Notes under the pieces: model-generated
What the model saw: only the letters and a program-made list of their open reading frames with translations
What the model was told of the DNA's origin: nothing
The model's database searches: none
Source of the DNA: Triticum aestivum
Lineage: Eukaryota; Streptophyta; Magnoliopsida; Poales; Poaceae
DNA length: 64,000 nucleotides
Assembly (NCBI RefSeq): GCF_018294505.1
Contig: NC_057809.1
Span: 506,751,914 to 506,815,913, forward strand
Reading direction: 5' to 3'
Shown here: positions 52,912 to 63,598 of the stretch, in pieces
Layout of the letters: the number at the start of each line of letters is the position of its first letter
How positions within the stretch are numbered: the first letter of the stretch is position 1
Made by a program: the position numbers and the translations under genes

Positions 52912-53464
52912 ATTGTTTTTCTCTGAAAAATTCTGAAATTTTTAGTAACTTCAAAATAAAAGTAAACCAACTTTAATAAAACAGATAGCAACTACTCCTA
53001 CAAGTGCCTAGAGCCTATATCAAGCATTAGAACTACTTGGAACCATATAAATTTGACATGCAAGCTCAGGAACATGGTCACCTATGCAGCACAAATTTGC
53101 AAAGGATAAAGCACTAGAACAAAAACTAATTGGACCAATGGAGGAGTCACATAGCAAGGAACAATCTCCCCAAGCAGTTTTGCGAGAGGTGCTTTGAGCA
53201 AGGAGATCGAAAATCACAGCAAAAGTGGCTGGAACCCGTGCTTGAGTTGGTTTTTCGGGTTTGTGTGAGATAGAGGAAGAAGATGGGTGCTGAGATAAGT
53301 GGAGGAGGGCCACCGTGGGCCCACGAGGCAGGGGGGCGCACCCACCACCCTCGTGGCCAGGTGGCAGCTCCTCCCGCGGTAATTTTTGCACAGTAAATCC
53401 TCAAATATTCCCGAAAAATCATATTAAATTGGCATGGCATTCTGAGGACTTTTATTTTCGAGAA

Positions 53465-53951
53465 CACAAATAGGTGAAGTAGCAAAAGCAGGATCGGGTT
53501 TCATTTTATGTCTAAGTGATTCTTTGTTCCATTTAATTAATAACCTCTTAAGCTCATATCTATCTCTACAAGCTAACATAGCTAAAGAAGCATCTTGATC
53601 AAATAAATAACCCTCAGGAATAATAGGCATATTTTCATCATCACTATCATCATCGTATTCAGATTCAATAATTTCTCTTTCTCCAGCCCTAGCAATTTGT
53701 TCATCAAGAAATTAACTAAGGGGCACAGTAGTATCAGGCATAGAAGCAGTTTCATCATAAGTATCATGCATAGCAGAAGTGGCATCATCAATAACATGCG
53801 ACATATCAGAACGAATAGCAGAAGCAGATGTAGGTGTCGCAAACTTACTCATAATAGAAGGTGAATCAAGTGCAGAGCTAGATGGCAGTTCCTTACCTCC
53901 CCTCGTAGTTGAGGGATATATCTTGGTTTTTGGATCCCTCAAGTTCTTCAT
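53465..53951 (-). pseudogene. Gag remnant of the outer Gypsy
   Basis: It starts MKNLRDPKTKIYPSTTRGGK. The Glu codon of the inner copy is TAA here (53712-53714). The remainder (53424-53630 frame) continues the gag N-terminus, then fuses at about 53464 to sequence that lies upstream of ORF1 in the inner element. Relative to the inner copy about 2.5 kb (equivalent to 46400-48953: gag core, frameshift site and protease) is deleted. Confidence 0.85.
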
Positions 53952-54000
53952 AGTGTCCAGCAGATATAAATCCCAAGTGACTCAAAGAATAGAGCTATGC

Positions 54001-54018
54001 TCCCCGACAACGGCGCCA
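54001..54018 (-). other. Primer-binding site, outer Gypsy
   Basis: Same tRNA-Asp type site as the inner element with one change (TGGCGCCGTTGTCGGGGA on the coding strand), 11 bases inside the LTR. Confidence 0.75.
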
Positions 54019-54029
54019 GAAAAAGGTCT

Positions 54030-55379
54030 TGATAACCCACAAGTATAGGGGATCGCAACAACTTTCGAGGGTAGAGTATTCAACCCAAATTTATTGATTC
54101 GACACAAGGGGAGCCAAAGAATATTCTCAAGTATTAGCAGTTGAGTTGTCAATTCAACCACACCTGGAAACTTAGTATCTGCAGCAAAGTGTTTAGTAGC
54201 AAAGTAATATGATAGTGGTGGTAGCGGCAACAAAAGTAAAGACAGCAAAAGTAATGTTTTTGGTATTTTGTAGTGATTGTAACAGTAGCAGCGGGAAAGT
54301 TAATAAACGTAAACCAGTATATGGAAAACTCGTAGGCACCGGATCAGTGATGGATAATTATGCCGGATGCGGTTCATCATGTAACAGTCATAACATAGGG
54401 TGACACAGAACTAGCTCCAATTCATCAATGTAATGTAGGCATGTATTCCGTATATAGTCATATGTGCTTATGGAAAAGAACTTGCATGACATCTTTTGTC
54501 TTACCCTCCCGTGGTAGCGGGGTCCTATTGGAAACTAAGGGATATTAAGGCCACCGGGAGTGGTCCCGATTATTGTTACTTCGGGGTTGCCGGATCATAA
54601 CACATAGTAGGTGACTATAGACTTGCAAGATAGGATCAAGAACTCACATATATTCATGAAAACATAATAGGTTCAGATCTGAACTCATGGCACTCGGGCC
54701 CTAGTGACAAGCATTAAGCATAGCAAAGTCATAGCAACATCAATCTCAGAACATAGTGGATACTAGGGATCAAACCCTAACAAAACTAACTTGATTACAT
54801 GATAAATCTCATCCAACCCATCACCGTCCAGCAAGCCTACGATGCAATTACTCATGCACGGCGGTGAGCATCATGAAATTGGTGATGGATGATGGTTGAT
54901 GATGACGACGGCGACGAATCCCCCTCTCCGGAGCCCCGAACGGACTCCAAATCAGCCCTCCCGAGGGGTTTTAGGGCATGGCGGCGGCTCCGTATCGTAA
55001 AACGTGATGATTTCTTCTTTCTGATTTTTTCTCATCGAAACTCAATATATGAAGGTGGAGGTGGAGTCGGAGAGGCAACAGGGGGCCCACGAGGTAGGGG
55101 GGTGCGCCCTAGGGGGGGGGGGGCGCCCCCCACCCTCGCGAGAAGGGTGTGGGCCCCCTGGTCTTCATCTTTGGCGAGGATTTTTTATTGTTTTTTCTAA
55201 GATGTTCCGTGGAGTTTTAGGTCATTCCGAGAATATTTGTTTTCTGCACATAAAACAACACCATGGCAATTCTGCTGAAAACAACGTCACTCCAGGTTAG
55301 TTCCATTCAAATCATACAAGTTAGAGTCCAAAATAAGGGCAAAAGTGTTAGGAAAAGTAGATACGACGGAGACGTATCA
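54030..55379 (-). repeat. Outer Gypsy 5' LTR with ~70-bp deletion
   Basis: The LTR is 1,350 bp against ~1,417 bp for its partner. About 70 bp is missing at 54552, where the partner reads on through CTCCTTTTAATAGAG. It shares the GAGTGGTCCCG and GGGGTTGCCGG diagnostics with 19287-20249. Confidence 0.88.
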
Positions 55380-55746
55380 GCCCCTTTCCAAGAGGGGCAA
55401 GCCGTCCGTGCCGGTGACCTCTGTCCATCCAGAGGCACCGGACGTCCTGCTGGGAGCGCTTCGCGGCGCTTCCATCGATGAAGAGCACCGCACTATTATG
55501 AGTGCGGTGATCAAGAAGGTTCAGTCCACCAAGAGCGGACTGACTGAAGCCTATGCCAGCCTTCCAACAGGCTTTGAAGTAAGTATTTAAAATATAGGAA
55601 AAATATTACCGCATAGACAGTAGCCCCTGATGCTCTGTTTGGTGTTCACAAAGAAAAGCCGAATAGAGGATCAAATAATATCTGCAGGAGTCTAATATAA
55701 GTATGTCTGTATGCGTATGCAGGCTTCGCTGCTGACCTCTGCCGCA
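55380..55746 (+). pseudogene. Host TE gene, resumed exons (first copy), cut by duplication junction
   Basis: After removing one TSD copy the frame from 19286 continues (PLSKRGKPSVPV...) to a GTAAGT donor at 55579. A TATGCAG acceptor opens the next exon at 55723. After 24 bases the sequence switches, at GCA 55744-55746, to Gypsy gag sequence. The exon is therefore truncated here and intact only in the second copy. Confidence 0.65.
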
Positions 55747-56261
55747 TCATCATGAACATTATCATTAATATTTTTACTAGGTTCATGTTCATTACCAGAT
55801 TGTGTTTCAGCATCAGACATAGATATATCATTTGGATTATCAGGTGGTTCTGCAATAGGCTCACTAGAAGTTTGCACAGTTCTATCATTTTTCTTTTTCT
55901 TCTTTTTAGAAGAACTAGGAACATCAATATTATTTCTCTGAGAATCTTGCTCGATTCTCTTAGGGTGGCCTTCAGGATACAAAGGTTCCTGAGTCATTCT
56001 ACCAGTTCTAGTAGCCACTCTAACAGCATAATCATTTTTCTTACTATTCATTTCATCAAGCACTTCTTTTTGAGCTTTAAGTACTTGTTCTACTTGAGTG
56101 GTAACCATAGAAGCATGTTTGCTAATAAGTTTAAGTTCACCTTTAATATCAGCCATATAATCACCCAAGCGTCTAATCATATAAGCATTTTCTTCTAATT
56201 TTCTACCAAAATAAGCATTGAAGTCGTCTTGCTTAAACATAAAGTTACCAAACTCATCCAA
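55744..56261 (-). pseudogene. Truncated gag-pro frame in duplication unit 2
   Basis: Only the first ~170 codons of the frame at 46614-48041 are duplicated. At 55744 it runs into host-element sequence, so the protease domain is absent. Some 17 extra codons are read from the host TE before a stop at 55692. Confidence 0.85.
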
Positions 56262-56329
56262 GCACTGACTAGCAATTTTAGTAAGAGGGACTTCAGCTTT
56301 ATCATATCTATAGAGAGAATTTACCTTTA

Positions 56330-57661
56330 CTACATGTCTCGGGATATCGGGATCAGGAGGTTCTTTAGTAAATAAATAATTAAGATCATATGTTTCCTCA
56401 ACAGGCGGTATATTAAGACCATGTATTTCTTCATTAGGAGGTAAATTCTTAACGTCTTCAACTTTAATACCTTTTTTTCTTTCATAGATTTCTTGGCCTC
56501 TTGCATATCTTCGGGACTGAGAAATAGAACACCTCTCTTCTTCGGAGTTGGTTTAGGGATAGGCTCAGTAATTGGAGCAGGAGCTGGCTCAAGAGCTGGC
56601 TCAGGAGGTGCCCAATTATTTTCATTTGTGAACATATTATTCAATAGAATTTCAGCTTCATCCGGTGTTCTTTCCATGAAAAGAGAACCAGCACAACTAT
56701 CCAAGTAATCTCTGGAAGCATCGATTAGTCCATTATAAAAGATATCAAGTATTTCAGGTTTCTTAAGAGGATAATTAGGCAAAGCATTAAGTAACTTGAG
56801 AAGCCTCCCCCAAGCTTGTGGGAGACTCTCTTCTTTAATTTGCACAAACTTGTATATTTCCCTCAAAGCAGCTTGTTTCTTATGAGCAGGGAAATATTTA
56901 GCAGAGAAGTAATAAATCATATCCTGGGGACTACGCACACAACCAGGATCAAGAGAATTAAACCATATCTTAGCATCACCCTTTAAGGAGAACGGAAATA
57001 TTTTGAGTATATAGAAGTAACCCGATCTCTCGTCATTAGTGAACAGGGCAGCTATATCATTTAATTTAGTAAGATGTGCCACAACAGTTTCAGATTCATA
57101 GCCATAAAACGGATCAGATTCAACCAAAGTAATTATATCAGGATCAACAGAGAATTCATAATCCTTATCAGGAACACATATAGGTGAGGTAGCAAAAGCA
57201 GGATCGGGTTTCATTTTATCTCTAAGTGATTCTTTGTTCCATTTAATTAATAACCTCTTAAGCTCATATCTATCTCTGCAAGCTAAAATAGCTAAAGAAG
57301 CATCTTGATCAAATAAATAACCCTCAGGAATAACAGGCATATTTTCATCATCACTACCATCATCGTATTCAGATTCAATAATTTCTCTTTCTCTAGCCCT
57401 AGCAATTTGTTCATCAAGAAATTCACTAAGGGGCACAGTAGTATCAGGCATAGAAGCAGTTTCATCATAAGTATCATGCATAGCAGAAGTGGCATCATCT
57501 ATAACATACGACATATCAGAACGAATAGCAGAAGCAGGTGTAGTTGTCGCAAACTTACTCATAACAGAAGGTGAATCAAGTGCAGAGCTAGATGGCAGTT
57601 CCTTACCTCCCCTCGTAGTTGAGGGATAGATCTTGGTTTTTGGATATCTCAAGTTCTTCAT
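56330..57661 (-). CDS. Gypsy gag protein, duplicate copy (443 aa)
   Basis: Differs from the frame at 48110-49441 by one visible residue (Asp for Asn near residue 73), with the same slippery heptamer at 56471-56477. It has a complete 5' LTR upstream but is followed by a truncated protease, so it belongs to a partial element made by duplication, not by a new insertion. Confidence 0.85.
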   Translation of the reverse strand: MKNLRYPKTKIYPSTTRGGKELPSSSALDSPSVMSKFATTTPASAIRSDMSYVIDDATSAMHDTYDETASMPDTTVPLSEFLDEQIARAREREIIESEYDDGSDDENMPVIPEGYLFDQDASLAILACRDRYELKRLLIKWNKESLRDKMKPDPAFATSPICVPDKDYEFSVDPDIITLVESDPFYGYESETVVAHLTKLNDIAALFTNDERSGYFYILKIFPFSLKGDAKIWFNSLDPGCVRSPQDMIYYFSAKYFPAHKKQAALREIYKFVQIKEESLPQAWGRLLKLLNALPNYPLKKPEILDIFYNGLIDASRDYLDSCAGSLFMERTPDEAEILLNNMFTNENNWAPPEPALEPAPAPITEPIPKPTPKKRGVLFLSPEDMQEAKKSMKEKKVLKLKTLRIYLLMKKYMVLIYRLLRKHMILIIYLLKNLLIPISRDM

Positions 57662-57739
57662 AGTGTCCAGCAGATATAAATCCCAAGTGACTCAAAGAAT
57701 AGAGCTATGCTCCCCGGCAACGGCGCCAGAAAAAGGTCT

Positions 57740-59159
57740 TGATAACCCACAAGTATAGGGGATCGCAACGGCTTTCGAGGGTAGAGTATTAAACCCAAAT
57801 TTATTGATTTGACACAAGGGGAGCCAAAGAATATTCTCAAGTATTAGCAGCTGAGTTGTCAATTCAACCACACCTGGAAACTTAGTATCTGCAGCAAAGT
57901 GTTTAGTAGCAAAGTAATATGATAGTGGTGGTAGAGGCAACAAAAGTAAAGACAGCAAAAAGTAATATTTTTGGTATTTTGTAGTGATTGTAACAGTAGC
58001 AACGGAAAAGTAAATAAGCGTAAACCAGTATATGGAAAACTCATAGGCACCGGATCAGTGATGGATAATTATGCCGGATGCGGTTCATCATGTAACAGTC
58101 ATAACATAGGGTGACACAGAACTAGCTCCAATTCGTCAATGTAATGTAGGCATGTACTCCGTATATAGTCATACGTGCTTAAAAGAACTTGCATGACATC
58201 TTTTGTCCTACCCTCCCGTGTCAGCGGGGTCCTATTGGAAACTAAGGGATATTAAGGCCTCCTTTTAATAGAGAACCGGAACAAAGCATTAGCACATAGT
58301 GAATACATGAACTCCTCAAACTACGATCATCACCGGTAAGTATCCCGATTATTGTCACTTCGGGGTTAACGGATCATAACACATAATAGGTGACTATAGA
58401 CTTGCAAGATAGGATCTAGAACTCTCATATATTCATGAAAACATAACAGGTTCAGATCTGAAATCATGGCACTCGGGCCCTAGTGACAAGCATTAAGCAT
58501 AGCAAAGTCATAGCAACATCAATCTCAGAACATAGTGGATACTAGGGATCAAACCCTAACAAAACTAACTCGATTACATGATAAATCTCATCCAACCCAT
58601 CACCGTCCACCAAGCCTACGATGGAATTACTCACGCATGGCGGTGACCATCATGAAATTGGTGATGGAGGATGGTTGATGATGACGATGGCGACGAATCC
58701 CCCTCTGCGGAGCCCCGAACGGACTCCAGATCAACCCTCCCGAGAGGTTTTAGGGCTTGGCGGCGGCTCTATATCGTAAAATGCGATGATTTCTTCCCTT
58801 TGATTTTTTCTCATCGAAACTCAATATATGGAGGTGGAGTTGGCGTCGGAGGGTCTCCAGGGGGGCCACGAGGTAGGGGGGCGCACCCTAGTGGGGGGGG
58901 GGGGCGCCCCCACCCTTGTGAGAAGGGTGTGGGCCCCCTGGTCTTCATATTTGGCGAGGATTTATTATTATTTTTTCTAAGACCTCCCGTGGAGTTTCAG
59001 GTCATTCCGAGAATATTTGTTTTCTGCACATAAAACAACATCATGGTAATTCTGCTGAAAACAGCGTCAGTCTGGGTTAGTTCCATTCAAATCATACAAG
59101 TTAGAGTCCAAAACAAGGGCAAAAGTGTTTGGAAAAGTAGATACGACGGAGACGTATCA
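57740..59159 (-). repeat. Gypsy LTR, duplicate of 49520-50938
   Basis: A 1,420-bp copy of the inner 5' LTR. Differences from it include CGGGGTTAAC for CAGGGTTAAC, one T fewer in a T-run and a CTAGTGGGG in the G-run. The adjoining GACAA TSD is at 59160-59164. Confidence 0.92.
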
Positions 59160-59164
59160 GACAA

Positions 59165-60079
59165 CAGCCATGTACATGCATTAAAATTAATAAACATTGG
59201 ATGCAAGCATGAGTAGGATATAATCCACCATGAACATAAATATCGTGAAGGCTATGTTGATTTTGTTTCAACTACATGCGTGAACATGTGCCAGGTCAAG
59301 TCACTTAAATCATTCAAAGGAGGATACCACCCCATCATACCACATCATAATCATCTCAATAGCATGTTGGCACACAAGGTAAACCATTATAACTCATAGC
59401 TAATCAAGCATGGCACAAGCAACTATGATCTCTAATTGTCATTACAAACATGTTTATTCATAATAAGCTGAATCAAGAACGAGGGACTCATCATATTTAC
59501 AAAAACAAAGGAGGTCGAGTTCATACCAGCTTTTCTCATCTCAGTCAATCCATCATATATCATCATAATTGCCTTTCACTTGCACACCGAACAGTGTGAA
59601 TAATAATAAGAGTGCACGTGCATTGGACTAAGCTGGAATCTGCGAGCATTCAATAAACAGGAGAAGACAAGGCAATATGGGCTCTTGGTTAAATCAACAA
59701 TAATGCATATAAGAGCCACTTCAACAATTTAATTATGATCTTCTCCTACTGACCCTCGAAGAGAAGAAAAGAAATAAAACTATTTACACGGGAAAGCTCC
59801 CAACAAGCAAAAGAAGAACGGGAAATATTTTTGGATTTTCTTTTAGTTTATTACTACTACAGCAGAAAAATAAACTACTACTATTTTTTTTGGTTTTTCT
59901 TAAGGTTTAACAAACACACAAGAAGAAAGCAGGAAAAGGAAAATAAACTAGCATGGATATTACAGTGAAAGAGTATGAGCACCAACATCTAGCAATGAGT
60001 GTGTGTGAACATAAATGTAATGTCGGTGAGAAATACGTACTCCCCCAAGCTTAGGCTTTTGGCCTAAGTTGGTCTGTGG
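59165..60079 (-). other. Gypsy 3' non-coding region, duplicate copy
   Basis: Duplicate of 50944-51858. No gene seen. Confidence 0.9.
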
Positions 60080-61132
60080 TCACGGCTGGCCTGGCGGATA
60101 TCCATAATAATAGTTGTTGGGGTCGTACTGTGATGATGAAGGATAAATGGGATCATACTGATGCGCAGCGGTTATAGCCTGCTGAGCTGCAGCGTGGAGT
60201 CGGGCTGCCTCCGCTCTCCTCTCATACTCTTCTGCCTCCTCTCTGGTAATAACATATCTTCCTTTTGCATGTGAATCCAAGAAGGCAGGAGCATGGTGAG
60301 TAATACAGAAAACACGTCGTTTATAAAAAATTAAACGATATTAGAGAGGTGATTCAGGCCTCTCGACAAACTGATGCGAAGCCATAGAGTTATAATCTAA
60401 ATATGCAGGAGGCAACTCCATATCACCCTCACGAATGTCTATTTCAAGAAAATGAGCTAAGCGTGTTGCATAAATTCCTCCAAAGAAATCTTCATTATGT
60501 CTATTATGATGCAACCTACGAGCTACAATGGCTTCCGTATGATAAGATTGGTCTCCTAACACAGCACTCCTAAGAATGCTAAGATCAGGGACACACATAT
60601 GACATGCTTCATCCTTAGAATTTATGCATCTACCGATGAAAAGAGCAAAATAATGTATAGCAGGAAAATGAATGCTCCCTATGGTAGCATGCGTTATATC
60701 TCTAGATTCCCCCACAGTTATACTAGCAAGAAAGTTTCTAAATTCAGATTTAGGGGGATCCCTAATACTGCCCCATGATGGAAGTTCGCAAGCAAAAGTG
60801 AAACCCTCTAGGTCCATGGTATAAGATTTGTCATAAAGATCAAACATGACTGAAGGAGAATTACGCGAAGATGAATACTCAAACCTCCTCACAAATGAAC
60901 TTGTGAGATCATGATACTGGGGGCATTTGTTAGCCTCAAAATCCTCAAGACCGTATTTGCGCAAATATGCTTTGAATTCTTCTTTAATTCCCGCACGGTC
61001 CACAAAATTTTCCGACAGCCATTCGCAAGGCCGTACTGGAGCGTCTCTTGGTGGATCCTCGTCAGCATCGCGCATAGAAATCCTGGGTCCTTGCTTCTTA
61101 GAGGAACCACCTTGGAACATCTTCCTAAACAT
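60080..61132 (-). pseudogene. ATHILA ORF1-like gene, duplicate with same stop
   Basis: Copy of 51859-52911 with the identical TAA (60341-60343). Visible coding differences are a Met-to-Val change near residue 44 and Ser-to-Pro in the last residue of the tail. The stop therefore predates the duplication. Confidence 0.8.
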
Positions 61133-61685
61133 ATTGTTTTTCTCTGAAAAATTCTGAAATTTTTAGTAACTTCAAAATAAAAGTAAACCAACTTTAATAA
61201 AACAGATAGCAACTACTCCTACAAGTGCCTAGAGCCTATATCAAGCATTAGAACTACTTGGAACCATATAAATTTGACATGCAAGCTCAGGAACATGGTC
61301 ACCTATGCAGCACAAATTTGCAAAGGATAAAGCACTAGAACAAAAACTAATTGGACCAATGGAGGAGTCACATAGCAAGGAACAATCTCCCCAAGCAGTT
61401 TTGCGAGAGGTGCTTTGAGCAAGGAGATCGAAAATCACAGCAAAAGTGGCTGGAACCCGTGCTTGAGTTGGTTTTTCGGGTTTGTGTGAGATAGAGGAAG
61501 AAGATGGGTGCTGAGATAAGTGGAGGAGGGCCACCGTGGGCCCACGAGGCAGGGGGGCGCACCCACCACCCTCGTGGCCAGGTGGCAGCTCCTCCCGCGG
61601 TAATTTTTGCACAGTAAATCCTCAAATATTCCCGAAAAATCATATTAAATTGGCATGGCATTCTGAGGACTTTTATTTTCGAGAA

Positions 61686-62172
61686 CACAAATAGGTGAAG
61701 TAGCAAAAGCAGGATCGGGTTTCATTTTATGTCTAAGTGATTCTTTGTTCCATTTAATTAATAACCTCTTAAGCTCATATCTATCTCTACAAGCTAACAT
61801 AGCTAAAGAAGCATCTTGATCAAATAAATAACCCTCAGGAATAATAGGCATATTTTCATCATCACTATCATCATCGTATTCAGATTCAATAATTTCTCTT
61901 TCTCCAGCCCTAGCAATTTGTTCATCAAGAAATTAACTAAGGGGCACAGTAGTATCAGGCATAGAAGCAGTTTCATCATAAGTATCATGCATAGCAGAAG
62001 TGGCATCATCAATAACATGCGACATATCAGAACGAATAGCAGAAGCAGATGTAGGTGTCGCAAACTTACTCATAATAGAAGGTGAATCAAGTGCAGAGCT
62101 AGATGGCAGTTCCTTACCTCCCCTCGTAGTTGAGGGATATATCTTGGTTTTTGGATCCCTCAAGTTCTTCAT
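61686..62172 (-). pseudogene. Gag remnant, duplicate copy
   Basis: Copy of 53465-53951, with the same Glu-to-stop change and the same deletion junction. Confidence 0.88.
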
Positions 62173-62250
62173 AGTATCCAGCAGATATAAATCCCAAGTG
62201 ACTCAAAGAATAGAGCTATGCTCCCCGACAACGGCGCCAGAAAAAGGTCT

Positions 62251-63598
62251 TGATAACCCACAAGTATAGGGGATCGCAACAACTTTCGAGGGTAGAGTAT
62301 TCAACCCAAATTTATTGATTCGACACAAGGGGAGCCAAAGAATATTCTCAAGTATTAGCAGTTGAGTTGTCAATTCAACCACACCTGGAAACTTAGTATC
62401 TGCAGCAAAGTGTTTAGTAGCAAAGTAATATGATAGTGGTGGTAGCGGCAACAAAAGTAAAGACAGCAAAAGTAATGTTTTTGGTATTTTGTAGTGATTG
62501 TAACAGTAGCAGCGGGAAAGTTAATAAACGTAAACCAGTATATGGAAAACTCGTAGGCACCGGATCAGTGATGGATAATTATGCCGGATGCGGTTCATCA
62601 TGTAACAGTCATAACATAGGGTGACACAGAACTAGCTCCAATTCATCAATGTAATGTAGGCATGTATTCCGTATATAGTCATATGTGCTTATGGAAAAGA
62701 ACTTGCATGACATCTTTTGTCTTACCCTCCCGTGGTAGCGGGGTCCTATTGGAAACTAAGGGATATTAAGGCCACCGGGAGTGGTCCCGATTATTGTTAC
62801 TTCGGGGTTGCCGGATCATAACACATAGTAGGTGACTATAGACTTGCAAGATAGGATCAAGAACTCACATATATTCATGAAAACATAATAGGTTCAGATC
62901 TGAACTCATGGCACTCGGGCCCTAGTGACAAGCATTAAGCATAGCAAAGTCATAGCAACATCAATCTCAGAACATAGTGGATACTAGGGATCAAACCCTA
63001 ACAAAACTAACTTGATTACATGATAAATCTCATCCAACCCATCACCGTCCAGCAAGCCTACGATGCAATTACTCATGCACGGCGGTGAGCATCATGAAAT
63101 TGGTGATGGATGATGGTTGATGATGACGACGGTGACGAATCCCCCTCTCCGGAGCCCCGAACGGACTCCAAATCAGCCCTCCCGAGGGGTTTTAGGGCAT
63201 GGCGGCGGCTCCGTATCGTAAAACGTGATGATTTCTTCTTTCTGATTTTTTCTCATCGAAACTCAATATATGAAGGTGGAGGTGGAGTCGGAGAGGCAAC
63301 AGGGGGCCCACGAGGTAGGGGGGTGCGCCCTAGGGGGGGGGGCGCCCCCCACCCTCGCGAGAAGGGTGTGGGCCCCCTGGTCTTCATCTTTGGCGAGGAT
63401 TTTTTATTGTTTTTTCTAAGATGTTCCGTGGAGTTTTAGGTCATTCCGAGAATATTTGTTTTCTGCACATAAAACAACACCATGGCAATTCTGCTGAAAA
63501 CAACGTCACTCCAGGTTAGTTCCATTCAAATCATACAAGTTAGAGTCCAAAATAAGGGCAAAAGTGTTAGGAAAAGTAGATACGACGGAGACGTATCA
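62251..63598 (-). repeat. Outer Gypsy 5' LTR, duplicate copy
   Basis: A 1,348-bp copy of 54030-55379 with the same ~70-bp deletion and a shorter G-run. GCCCC follows at 63599-63603. Confidence 0.92.

Larger units (their letters stand above)
19287..55379 (-). mobile_element. Outer Athila-like Gypsy element, non-autonomous, split by nested insertions
   Basis: The 3' LTR is 19287-20249 plus 37394-37847. The internal region is 37848-38972 plus 50944-54029. The 5' LTR is 54030-55379. TSDs are GCCCT (19282-19286) and GCCCC (55380-55384), a one-base mismatch. The two LTRs share diagnostic bases (GAGTGGTCCCG, GGGGTTGCCGG) absent from the inner element. From the 5' side the internal region holds a tRNA-Asp-type primer site, a broken gag start and an ATHILA ORF1-like frame with one stop, then long non-coding sequence to the polypurine tract. 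No protease, reverse transcriptase or integrase is present. Confidence 0.85.
47524..55743. repeat. Tandem duplication, unit 1 (8,220 bp)
   Basis: Colinear with 55744-63962 at an offset of 8,219-8,221 bp across gag, LTR, ORF1 and host-exon sequence. The unit runs from inside the inner Gypsy gag-pro gene, through its 5' LTR and the 5' half of the outer Gypsy, into the host TE gene. Confidence 0.95.

Noticed and set aside
55380..55743. Second independent insertion of the outer Gypsy into another copy of the host TE
   Set aside because: The colinear offset of about 8,220 bp continues through host, LTR and gag sequence, which one tandem duplication explains.
49520..59159. Interpretation of 49520-50938 and 57740-59159 as the two LTRs of one element
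   Set aside because: The spacing equals the tandem-duplication period and both are followed by the same GACAA and outer-element sequence, so the second is a duplicate and not a partner LTR.
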